Shown here: positions 1 to 6,722 of the stretch, piece after piece
Numbering within the stretch: the stretch's first letter is position 1
How the letters are laid out: each line of letters opens with the position of its first letter
Assembly: GCA_905233405.1 (NCBI GenBank)
Contig: CAJOEG010000020.1
Span: 1 to 14,363 of the forward strand
Direction: 5' to 3'
Source: an uncultured Bacteroidales bacterium
Lineage (GTDB): Bacteria > Bacteroidota > Bacteroidia > Bacteroidales > ML635J-15
Length of the DNA stretch: 14,363 bases
The notes under the pieces: generated by a model
Told to the model about the DNA's origin: nothing
What the model saw: the letters and a program-made list of their open reading frames with translations, nothing else
Database searches by the model: none
Position numbers and translations under genes: made by a program

Positions 1-702
1 TGATGTTACGGTCTTGTCAAAGTCGAAAAGATTTGTGTGCAGAATTTTGTTAAGTTCGACATTCCCGTAGTCGCATTCAATTATTTCGGCCTTCGGTTGC
101 AGTGCGCGGATGATTTCTTTAAGGCGATTTCGTTCGTTGTCGGTAACTTCCGAAGCCTTGTTAAGCAATACGATATTGCAGAACTCAATCTGTTGGATTA
201 CAAGGTTTTCAAGGTCGTCTTCATCAATGTTCTTCTTTGTTAGGTTTTCACCGTTGCCAAAGTCGTCTTTCATACGCAATGCATCGACTACGGTGACAAT
301 GCAGTCGAGATAAGGAATGCCATGTCGTGTGTACTTTTCCTCGAGTGTTGGGATGGAGCATATTGTCTGCGCTATTGGCAGAGGCTCGCATATTCCGCTG
401 GCTTCTATTACTATGTAGTCGAACTTGTGCTGGCTTACAATGTCGTTGAGCTGTTCCACAAGGTCCATCTTCAGCGTGCAGCAGATGCAGCCGTTTTGCA
501 ATGCCACAAGGCTGTCGTCCTTTTGTCCGACTACGCCCCCTTTTTCAATCAGGTCTGCATCGATGTTCACTTCGCCGATGTCGTTTACGATGACAGCGAA
601 CTTAATGCCTTTCTGGTTGGTAAGTATGTTGTTAACCAATGTGGTTTTCCCGCTTCCGAGGTATCCGGTAAGCAATAGTACTGGTATGTTCCTTTTTTGC
701 AT
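1..702 (-). CDS. G3E-family (CobW/COG0523) GTPase, putative metallochaperone, 3'-truncated by window edge
   Basis: I translated 234 codons from the ATG at 702-700 to the window edge with no stop. Walker A is GYLGSGKTT (residues 13-21). Switch-like VNDIGEVNID spans residues 39-48. The family's metal-site motif GCICC gives Cys72, Cys74 and Cys75. The Walker-B-like IEASG is at 99-103. The G4 position reads NKAS (181-184) instead of the usual NKxD. Known family role: cytosolic GTP-driven metal insertion or zinc/cobalt/nickel trafficking, with the CxCC thiols as metal ligands. The C-terminal CobW_C domain, roughly 100 or more residues, should lie left of position 1. The metal and client cannot be told from this fragment, and no zinc-responsive operator is recognisable upstream. 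The start is fixed by the conserved N-terminal beta strand running straight into the P-loop. It is transcribed divergently from the regulator at 1113. Confidence 0.93.
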   Translation of the reverse strand, partial: MQKRNIPVLLLTGYLGSGKTTLVNNILTNQKGIKFAVIVNDIGEVNIDADLIEKGGVVGQKDDSLVALQNGCICCTLKMDLVEQLNDIVSQHKFDYIVIEASGICEPLPIAQTICSIPTLEEKYTRHGIPYLDCIVTVVDALRMKDDFGNGENLTKKNIDEDDLENLVIQQIEFCNIVLLNKASEVTDNERNRLKEIIRALQPKAEIIECDYGNVELNKILHTNLFDFDKTVTS

Positions 703-721
703 GGTCGAAAATTTTTTTTTG

Positions 722-729
722 CAAAAATA
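722..729 (-). promoter_or_regulatory. Bacteroidota -7 element for the CobW-type gene
   Basis: Read on the minus strand this is TATTTTTG, a match to the TAnnTTTG -7 consensus of Bacteroidota sigma-ABfr promoters. It sits 19 nt before the ATG, so the leader would be very short. I find no convincing TTTG -33 box at the expected 19-21 bp spacing, so the call rests on the -7 element and its position. Confidence 0.5.
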
Positions 730-992
730 AAACATTTTACGATTTGGTATTGCTTGTCGAAACATTGTTAAGGCTTTTTTTGTGTTGTTTGCAATGCTTG
801 GCTGACGAAGCTATGGCTTTACAAAAAGGATAGATGCAATTGGGCTGTCTGAATTTGCTTCTGTAAAAAAATATTTCCACACTACTAGATTCTTTTTTCC
901 CTTTTTTACTATTTTTGCAGAAAATAAGTCTGATATTAATGATAATTATGTTGATTTTCAAGGTGATACAAAAATAGAATCATTGCTTGTCG

Positions 993-1040
993 CACTTGTC
1001 AAAATCTTACAAGTGTAATATTCTGCACAAAATTTGTAAG
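993..1040. promoter_or_regulatory. Two overlapping inverted repeats upstream of the TPR-AraC regulator
   Basis: CACTTGT (993-999) pairs with ACAAGTG (1009-1015) across a 9-nt loop. CTTACAA (1006-1012) pairs with TTGTAAG (1034-1040). The two dyads share ACAA at 1009-1012, so in single-stranded form only one can exist at a time. They lie 33-80 bp upstream of the plus-strand -7 element at 1073. They could be an operator for an AraC-type factor, possibly the adjacent one. Function is inferred from position only. Confidence 0.35.
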
Positions 1041-1072
1041 AAAATGTCAAATAGGAGTATGGCTAACAGGCG

Positions 1073-1080
1073 TAATTTTG
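1073..1080 (+). promoter_or_regulatory. -7 element for the TPR-AraC regulator
   Basis: TAATTTTG fits TAnnTTTG and lies 32 nt before the ATG at 1113, giving a leader of roughly 25 nt. No good -33 TTTG is present at 19-21 bp; the nearest TTTG (1033-1036) is too far upstream. A second candidate, TATTTTTG at 910-917, would give a leader of nearly 190 nt. Confidence 0.4.
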
Positions 1081-1112
1081 TTAATTAATGTTTAATAAAA
1101 GGTAATTTGGAA

Positions 1113-2781
1113 ATGAGAAGAGCAAAGCTGTTGATATTGATGTTGTTGTGCGTTCTGTCTGGAGCGAATGTCGCCAAATGTGACGAGATTGATTCGTTGT
1201 TGTCGGTATTTGACAAGAATCCTACCGTCGAGGTGGCAAACAAACTGATGAACTGCTTTGCTGATAAGCAGATAACCGATAGTGGTATTGTTTTTAATAA
1301 TAGTGGTTCCTGCCGATACTTTGCGCAAGACCGTCAGTTTTTGGAGTGGCGAATGGTACTTGGCTACAGGGCATTATGACAAGAGTGCCGATTACAGCTT
1401 GGTTGCTTTGCCGCTTCTGCAAGCCTGTGGCGACAAGGAAAACGAGCGCGAGTGCTTGAGCGTGCTTGCCATTTGCTATATGCGTCTCGCAAACTACGAC
1501 GAGGCTATCAAGTACGGACAACTTTGCAACCAGATTGACCGCGAATCGGGCGACCCCGACCGCATAAGCGCGTCGCTCAACATCATAGGTTCGATATATG
1601 TTTCCGCTAAGCAGTCGCAGCAGGGACTGGTTTACATGGAGGAGGCCTTGGTGTATGCCGAAAAGACCGGCGACCCAGCCCGAATTGCGCGCACTTGCGG
1701 AACTTTGTCGGAAACGGAGTTCTCGCTCGGACATTTCGACGAGGCTCTAAAATATGCTGACCGTGCGGTAGCGCTTGAGCGTCAGCAGAATAGAGAACCA
1801 TACCTTAATGTCAGACTTGCACAAAAGGCTACAGTTTTGGCTGGTATGGGCAAGAATGCCGAAGCCGTTGAGATTTTCGATACCATAATACCATATTTCC
1901 GTAAGACGGGAAATGTACAGTCGTTGGCTATCTCGTTGAACCAGAACGGTGCTGCGCTGTTGGCTCTCGGTAAGAAAAGGCAGGCTGTGGATAATTTTCG
2001 TGAGGCTGCCGACTGGTGCAACAAGATGAACAATCCCCTCAACGAACTGCAGGCGCGAAAAGGACTTTACGAGGCATTGTGGGACATAAATCCCGACAGC
2101 GCAAAAATAGAACTCGACAAGTACAACGACATAAAGAATAAGCTTTATTATGATGGTGCTACAGAAAGCCTTGCCCGTTATACTGCCGAGTACGACAACG
2201 AACAATTGTCGGATGAAAACCAAAAGGTAAAGAATAGAAATATAATACTGGCGGTAGGAATTGTGGTCGCAATATTGCTGCTGGGTGTCATTGTGTTCTT
2301 TTATATGCGTGTGCGTCGCCGTTCCAGATTGCAGCAGTATCGCTTGAAACAAATATCATTGGATTTCAACGAGTTGAAAAACAATTACGACCAGCTTTAC
2401 GAAAAGTTTGCAAACATTATCAGATCTGAGAAGCCCGATACCGATGAACTTTCAGAAGGCGACAAGCAGTTCCTTTCAAAAGCAATGACTATCATTAACG
2501 ATCAGATTGATTCATCATGTGTTAATGTTGACGAACTGGCATCAAAGCTTGCCATGAGCACCTCGCAGTTCCGCCGGCGTCTTGCTACTGTTGCCGACAC
2601 CACTCCGCAAGCCTACATCACAAGCATCCGTATGCAAAAGGCCCGCAACCTGCTCGACACTGATTCTTCGCTTACAATTCTGGAGATTGCGCTTCGTTGC
2701 GGTTACGACGACCAGTCGAGTTTCACACGCGCATTCAAGAAATTCTTTGGCAAATCACCAACTGAATATAGAGGAAAGTAG
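1113..2781 (+). CDS. Membrane-spanning TPR / AraC-family transcriptional regulator, interrupted by a one-base frameshift
   Basis: The first frame (ATG at 1113) encodes a signal peptide (MRRAKLLILMLLCVLSGANVA) and the first 60-odd mature residues. The rest of the protein continues in the next frame. Joined near 1303-1308 the product is about 555 aa: periplasmic TPR repeats (roughly residues 75-330), one transmembrane helix at about 377-398 (IILAVGIVVAILLLGVIVFF) followed by basic residues, a coiled-coil-like linker, and a C-terminal AraC helix-turn-helix domain (about the last 95 residues, with VDELASKLAMSTSQFRRRL and EIALRCGYDDQSSFTRAFKKFFG). This is a known Bacteroidota architecture: a periplasmic sensor fused through the membrane to a cytoplasmic DNA-binding domain. 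The ligand and targets are unknown; its neighbours suggest envelope genes downstream. The start is chosen for the leader. The frameshift may be a real mutation, a sequencing error or recoding. An upstream in-frame TTG at 1107 is less likely than the ATG. Confidence 0.85.
1284..1310 (+). other. Frameshift site in the TPR-AraC regulator
   Basis: The upstream frame reads ...TDSGIVFNNS and then nonsense to a stop at 1377-1379. The downstream frame reads VPADTLRKTVSFWSGEWYLATGHY and continues to 2781. Skipping one base near 1303-1308 gives IVFNNSVPADTLRK, which keeps the pattern I recall for this family (I-x-F-x-x-S-x-P-x-D-T-L-R). A T5 run (1291-1295) lies nearby but is a less natural join, because it would make the linker hydrophobic. 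Confidence 0.8.
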
Positions 2782-2822
2782 TTGATAGTTAAGAGTTAAA
2801 AGTTAAGAGTTAAGAGTCCTCG
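2781..2822. repeat. Heptamer-register repeat array (GTTAAGA family)
   Basis: Starting at the last base of the regulator's stop codon, consecutive 7-bp words read GTTGATA, GTTAAGA, GTTAAAA, GTTAAGA, GTTAAGA, GTCCTCG. Four or five units are clearly related and in strict register. It is a short degenerate tandem repeat of unknown role. Confidence 0.8.
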
Positions 2823-2840
2823 GGCGTTAACCTAAAACTG

Positions 2841-2941
2841 GGCTAAAAGGCAAAAAAGAAAAGGTGTGCCCCCCTTGCGTTAAGGCCATTAAGACCGTTA
2901 ACGACCTTAATGATGGGGGCAACAATTCCTGTTTTTTAGCC
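2841..2941. repeat. Nested imperfect inverted repeat, possible terminator of the regulator gene
   Basis: Outer arms GGCTAAAA (2841-2848) and TTTTAGCC (2934-2941) enclose an inner pair TGCCCCC (2867-2873) and GGGGGCA (2915-2921), and then TTAAGG (2880-2885) with CCTTAA (2905-2910). A T6 run occupies 2932-2937, about 10 nt past the G/C-rich stem. That is looser than a classical intrinsic terminator. The inner part also shows 9-bp words, GTTAAGGCC then ATTAAGACC (2879-2896). Confidence 0.45.
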
Positions 2942-3015
2942 TTTCTTCTCTCATTTTGTAACCATCTGCACAATCTTTGTCATAAATTGCCAAACGCGCA
3001 ACTCCCTAGCAGTCC

Positions 3016-3023
3016 TAACTTTG
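3016..3023 (+). promoter_or_regulatory. -7 element for the three-gene exported-protein array
   Basis: TAACTTTG followed by C is a close match to TAnnTTTG. Transcription would begin near 3030, leaving a leader of about 55 nt before the ATG at 3086. The -33 box is not convincing (ATTG at 2986-2989 is spaced too far). I see no comparable -7 element in the 60-bp and 36-bp gaps before the next two genes, so it may drive all three. Confidence 0.5.
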
Positions 3024-3085
3024 CTTCCGGAAACTCGTAGGAGTGACAATGTTTTAATTTTAGTAACTTTTAATTTGAAAATATT

Positions 3086-4372
3086 ATGGTAAGAATGAGT
3101 AATTTATTTAAGGTAATGGCAATAATGGCCATTTTGTTAGGATTTAGTTACACTGCTGATGCTCAGTTGGGAGGAGTGCTAAACAAGGCAAAGAACAAGG
3201 CTGTTCAGCAGATTCAGCACAACCAGTCGCAGACCGACAAAACGCAGGACGATAAAAATAAGCAACAGAATTCAAGCACCCAGACGCAGAATTCAAACAC
3301 CCCGAAAGCACAACAGCAATCTTTAAGCCCTGTTGATAAGGCAGCAATGGAAAAGATGTCGAAGTTTGAAACTGCTGACGATTACAACTTCCATGTTGCA
3401 ACTACCGTTACCAAGGAATCGGCGCCCGAGGACATTGTTCGTGCCTGCCTTTTCTTCGAATACGCGCTCAGCCTTAGATATGGTATCGACTACGATGTGC
3501 TAGTAGGGGCATTGCCACAGGCTAAATTTGTAATAGGTTATGTATCAGGTGACTGGCCAGTGACAACTGGAGAACTCTATAGGATGGAATTGTCGAAAAA
3601 GTCGCCGTGGAATAATTCGTCTTCCGACAGTGAAGTCGTTTCCGATTTTCTCAGCCTGGTAAATATGGGACAATTCCAGTCATACGGCACCTTGTACAAT
3701 ATGTTTGTAAAGACCGCGCTGGAGGAGGGCGTATCGCCGCTCAACGATATCAGCGGATATGTTCGCGAACAACTCGACAAGATGAACACTTGCAAGACCG
3801 TTGCCGCAAAGATGTGGTTCATTCGTGAAATCTTGCATTGGATTGATATGGAAATAGTTAACCAAGGTAAGATTTTTCCGACTGCCGAAAATCTTTATCT
3901 TAACGAATTGAAGTCGGCAATGGACCAGATGCCAGCCGATTCGATTGCAAATCTTCCTATTAAGTTCCGCACTGCCGATGAACTCGACAAGGCTCGTATT
4001 GCACATTGTGAGAAGGCTACTAGATCGGTAAGTAAGCCGTCGTCACGTGATGCTGTAATCGAGAAAAATCTCAAGACCCAGCTCAAGGCAAACTATCCGT
4101 CGATGCAGATTGTTGAAGCTTTTTGTCCATCCGATGCCACTGCAAAATGGGACATCTCTAAAAATTCTGTCGGCATTCCCGAGTACCGTCTCAAATATGC
4201 TGAGGTCATTATTATCGATGATGAGCACCCTGGCCACAAGTTGGCTACACAGTACCCAATCCGTCAGGATTATATAGGTGGTGGCAAATATGGAGAATCG
4301 AGGTTTGTTGCCAATGCTACAACCGAGAAATATCTATACGGTAAGTTCTATTGGTATTTTGTAAACTATTAA
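3086..4372 (+). CDS. Exported protein of unknown function, shared-leader family member 1
   Basis: The product is 428 aa. The N-terminus (MVRMSNLFKVMAIMAILLGFSYTADAQ) is a signal peptide with cleavage likely around ADA/Q, followed by a Lys-rich LNKAKNKA segment. Both features recur in the next two genes and fix the start at 3086, not at the ATG at 3095. Residues about 40-75 are a Gln/Asn/Ser/Thr/Lys-rich low-complexity linker. The middle (about 85-320) is alpha-helical-looking and unlike the other two paralogs. The end contains an AKWDISKNSVGIPEYR segment and a DYIGGGKYGESR segment that line up by layout with the paralogs' SEWKETK...TTWKKR and SGYESGIER. That suggests a common C-terminal domain, but this is inference. 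The product is predicted periplasmic, as it has no lipobox. I do not recognise the family and assign no function. Confidence 0.88.
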   Translation: MVRMSNLFKVMAIMAILLGFSYTADAQLGGVLNKAKNKAVQQIQHNQSQTDKTQDDKNKQQNSSTQTQNSNTPKAQQQSLSPVDKAAMEKMSKFETADDYNFHVATTVTKESAPEDIVRACLFFEYALSLRYGIDYDVLVGALPQAKFVIGYVSGDWPVTTGELYRMELSKKSPWNNSSSDSEVVSDFLSLVNMGQFQSYGTLYNMFVKTALEEGVSPLNDISGYVREQLDKMNTCKTVAAKMWFIREILHWIDMEIVNQGKIFPTAENLYLNELKSAMDQMPADSIANLPIKFRTADELDKARIAHCEKATRSVSKPSSRDAVIEKNLKTQLKANYPSMQIVEAFCPSDATAKWDISKNSVGIPEYRLKYAEVIIIDDEHPGHKLATQYPIRQDYIGGGKYGESRFVANATTEKYLYGKFYWYFVNY

Positions 4373-4432
4373 TCAACAATAAGATACAAGTGAGTTAAGT
4401 AACAAATTTGATAAATTTAAAATAAAATAGTT

Positions 4433-5440
4433 ATGGCAAGAATTGGTATCTTTTTTAAACTGATGGCATTGTTGACCATTATGTTTGGTGTAAGTTTCAA
4501 CGCAGAAGCTCAACTTTTGGGTGGGCTTGCAAAAGCAGTAAAGAACAAGACGCAGCAGTCTAAACAGGAAAAGACTTGTGGCATACCTACACCCGATGCC
4601 AAAGCAGGAATTGTTACTTTCACTGTTAATGGCACTGTTGCTTGTACATGGAATCCTGCAACCCTTGAAATTACAATAAAGACAAACTTGAATGGAAACA
4701 AAGCAGGTGATGTTTATAAACTCGACCCGAATACAGGTGTATTTACAAGTAGCAATGGAGAAGCAAAAGGTTCTATTAACGAAGATTTAAATATTCAATC
4801 TCCATATTTGGGCGCTTTGAAAATTAGTGTTAGCAATTATAGGACAACAGATGGACAATCGGGTGTGAAGTATCAAGTGTATAAAGATGGAAAACGGCTT
4901 GGTAGCCTAAGCGCCAAAGACTGTTCTGGTTATGGTGGCAAAGATGTTATGGATGGCACATGCGATGGCTCAGTAAGTTTATTGTTGGCGGGATATGTGT
5001 ATTATGGACTATTTTTCTCTGAAAAGGAATGTACAAAGATTGTTCTTGGTTACGATCCTGACCTTAAATTTACGACCGAACAGTTGGAAGACAAGATTGT
5101 ATGGAAGAATGCCGGCACAGAAAGCGAGATTATGGATTATGAATCTTCGCGTCCGTATGCAGGATTCGACAGGGAGAAGTATCCTGAACTAAAGAATTGC
5201 AAGGTTGCCGCTGTCGGTCTTACAAGTGAGTGGAAAGAAACAAAGCATGACCATACTACGGGTTCAAGATATGATGGTACAACTTGGAAAAAGAGGATAA
5301 GTTATTGGGTTGTATATGAGTTAGCCGATGGTCGTAATATGGTGGCATTAAGCACTTATATTAAAAAATCTGGTTATGAAAGTGGAATCGAACGAGCAAA
5401 CAATGGAATCCACGAAATTACCGACTGGGTACGCAAATAG
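4433..5440 (+). CDS. Exported protein of unknown function, shared-leader family member 2
   Basis: The product is 335 aa with signal peptide MARIGIFFKLMALLTIMFGVSFNAEA and then QLLGGLAKAVKNK, matching its neighbours. Conserved cysteines occur in KTCGIP and VACTWNPATLEIT. A hydrophobic patch SLLLAGYVYYGLFF lies near residues 183-196. The last 115 residues differ from the next gene at only 19 positions by my hand alignment (about 83% identity), while the region from about 100 to 180 has diverged strongly and differs in length. It is 60 bp downstream of the previous stop and 36 bp upstream of the next ATG, with no clear promoter of its own, so co-transcription is likely. Predicted to be periplasmic or envelope-located; function unknown. 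Confidence 0.9.
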   Translation: MARIGIFFKLMALLTIMFGVSFNAEAQLLGGLAKAVKNKTQQSKQEKTCGIPTPDAKAGIVTFTVNGTVACTWNPATLEITIKTNLNGNKAGDVYKLDPNTGVFTSSNGEAKGSINEDLNIQSPYLGALKISVSNYRTTDGQSGVKYQVYKDGKRLGSLSAKDCSGYGGKDVMDGTCDGSVSLLLAGYVYYGLFFSEKECTKIVLGYDPDLKFTTEQLEDKIVWKNAGTESEIMDYESSRPYAGFDREKYPELKNCKVAAVGLTSEWKETKHDHTTGSRYDGTTWKKRISYWVVYELADGRNMVALSTYIKKSGYESGIERANNGIHEITDWVRK

Positions 5441-5476
5441 TAATAAATTGATTAATAACTTTTAAATAGTATTATT

Positions 5477-6526
5477 ATGGCAAGAATTAATACATTTCTC
5501 AAGGTGGTTGCATTGCTGACCATTATGTTTGGTGTAAGTTATAATGCAGATGCTCAGTTGTTGGGCGGATTGGCTAAGGCGGTAAAGAACAAGGCTAATG
5601 AGGCAAAGCAAGGCAAGGCTTGTGAAGTGCCTAAGGCAGATGCGAAGGCAAAACCAGCAACATTTTCGTTGGGTAAGAATGGTGAAGTGCCTGTTTGTAC
5701 ATGGAATCCAGCAACCCTTGAGATTACAATGCTAGACGAAATGGCTGGCAATAAGAAAGGCGATGTCATTAAGTTAGACCCAAGTACTGGTAAGTTTACA
5801 AACAACCGTGGCGAAGACAAGGGCTCTATCAGCGAAGACGGAACTATCATATCTCCGCATATTGGAACACTTAATTTTGTAACAAAGGACGAGGGTGCTT
5901 TTGGTACTGCACACTATGTTATGCAGAAATTTTCGGATGGTAGAAGTTTAAAGGTTGTTAATCTCAGCGAACCTGGTTCAATAAAATTCTTTGATACAAG
6001 TGTAAAAGTTCTCGGTTCCAACAATCAAAGTAATGCAGATGGCAAATATACAGGAAATCCGTCCTTATTGCTTGTCGGATATGTGTATGGTGTACTTTTG
6101 CTCGACCGGAGAACATACACAATTAGGCACGACCACTATGACCCGGAACTAAAATATACGGTTGCGATGTTGGAAGACAAGATAATGTTGAAGAATGCAG
6201 GTGCCGAAAGCGAAATTATGGAATACGAATCTTCGCGTCCGTATGCAGGATACGATAGGGAAAAGCACCCTGAACTCAAGAATTGCAAGGTTGCTGCCGT
6301 AGGTCTTACCAGCGAATGGAAAGAGACAAAGCACGAACATACATCTGGAACAAGATATGAAGGTACGACTTGGAAAAAGAGGATAAGTTATTGGGTTGTA
6401 TATGAACTGGCAGATGGTCGCAATATGGTAGCATTTAGTACCTATATAAAGAATTCGGGTTACGAGAGTGGCGTTGAGCGTACAAATAGTGAATGGCACG
6501 AAGTTTCCGACTGGGTACGCAAATAA
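5477..6526 (+). CDS. Exported protein of unknown function, shared-leader family member 3
   Basis: The product is 349 aa and is a tandem duplicate of the gene at 4433. The signal peptide is MARINTFLKVVALLTIMFGVSYNADA, followed by QLLGGLAKAVKNKANEAKQ. Conserved CEVP and VCTWNPATLEIT segments follow. The central region (about 105-190) is hard to align with its duplicate. The hydrophobic SLLLVGYVYGVLLL patch is next, and then a near-identical 115-residue C-terminus beginning KIMLKNAGAESE and ending WVRK. The gap from the preceding gene is 36 bp and AT-rich. Downstream is an octamer-register spacer, not an obvious terminator. No catalytic motif is visible. The high C-terminal conservation set against a free middle suggests that the C-terminal domain is the functional or binding part; that is inference. 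Confidence 0.9.
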   Translation: MARINTFLKVVALLTIMFGVSYNADAQLLGGLAKAVKNKANEAKQGKACEVPKADAKAKPATFSLGKNGEVPVCTWNPATLEITMLDEMAGNKKGDVIKLDPSTGKFTNNRGEDKGSISEDGTIISPHIGTLNFVTKDEGAFGTAHYVMQKFSDGRSLKVVNLSEPGSIKFFDTSVKVLGSNNQSNADGKYTGNPSLLLVGYVYGVLLLDRRTYTIRHDHYDPELKYTVAMLEDKIMLKNAGAESEIMEYESSRPYAGYDREKHPELKNCKVAAVGLTSEWKETKHEHTSGTRYEGTTWKKRISYWVVYELADGRNMVAFSTYIKNSGYESGVERTNSEWHEVSDWVRK

Positions 6527-6530
6527 AGGG

Positions 6531-6650
6531 CTGAAAGGCTGACAGGCAAACAGAAGACCAGTCTAACGGAAGACCAGTCTGTCTGCAAGCCTGCAAGCCT
6601 GCAAGACAATGAGGCTGCAAGACAGCAAGCCTGTCGGACAGTCAGACATC
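6531..6650. repeat. Octamer-register spacer array A
   Basis: The spacer divides into 8-bp words in a steady register from 6551: CAGAAGAC, CAGTCTAA, CGGAAGAC, CAGTCTGT, CTGCAAGC, CTGCAAGC, CTGCAAGA, CAATGAGG, CTGCAAGA, CAGCAAGC, CTGTCGGA, CAGTCAGA. Before this, 6531 and 6539 give CTGAAAGG and CTGACAGG, and then a 4-bp slip. GAAGACCAGTCT occurs twice, 16 bp apart (6553 and 6569). AGAC and GTCT words alternate and can pair. No reading frame here looks coding. Confidence 0.75.
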
Positions 6651-6671
6651 AAAGCCTTTTCGCCCAAAACA

Positions 6672-6722
6672 TTGAACTTTGAATTTTTGAACCTTGAACG
6701 TTAAATTTTTAAACATTTGAAT
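6672..6722. repeat. TTGAAC-type degenerate repeat before the first FISUMP gene
   Basis: The 50 bp before the ATG at 6723 is built from 7-8-bp variants such as TTGAACT, TTGAATT, TTGAACC, TTGAACG, TTAAATT and TTTAAACA. The register slips by one base in places. No TAnnTTTG element is present, so the promoter of the next gene is unresolved. Confidence 0.5.

Larger units (their letters stand above)
703..1112. other. Divergent intergenic region (about 410 bp), promoters and dyads, no supported gene
   Basis: This AT-rich gap separates the minus-strand GTPase gene from the plus-strand regulator. It holds TAnnTTTG elements in both directions: minus at 722-729, plus at 910-917 and 1073-1080. It also holds two overlapping inverted repeats at 993-1040 (listed separately) and several T-runs. 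A 74-codon minus-strand reading frame (737-961) covers part of it. I do not accept that frame as a gene: its composition is Lys/Ile/Ser-rich and it has no leader or motif. Confidence 0.6.
2782..3085. other. Repeat-rich spacer between the regulator and the exported-protein array (304 bp)
   Basis: No gene is supported here. From left to right it holds the GTTAAGA heptamer array, an imperfect inverted repeat at 2841-2941, and then an AT-rich stretch with a TAACTTTG promoter element at 3016-3023 before the ATG at 3086. Confidence 0.7.

Noticed and set aside
322..678. Plus-strand 118-codon open frame
   Set aside because: It is antisense to the GTPase gene, whose P-loop and GCxCC motif prove the minus strand is coding; the plus frame has no motif.
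737..961. Minus-strand 74-codon open frame in the divergent promoter region
   Set aside because: Lys/Ile/Ser-rich translation of AT-rich DNA with no leader, domain or ribosome site, and it overlaps promoter elements.
1282..1335. GTG at 1282 as the true start of the regulator, giving a hydrophobic MVLFLIIVV leader
   Set aside because: The preceding frame holds a better signal peptide at the right distance, and the family motif continues across the junction. The hydrophobic run is an out-of-frame reading of codons for IVFNNS.
1747..2352. Minus-strand 201-codon open frame
   Set aside because: Antisense shadow of the TPR-to-membrane part of the regulator; the translation has no recognisable structure.
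6531..6650. CRISPR-like array
   Set aside because: Units are 8 bp and contiguous, with no 25-35-bp direct repeats or unique spacers.
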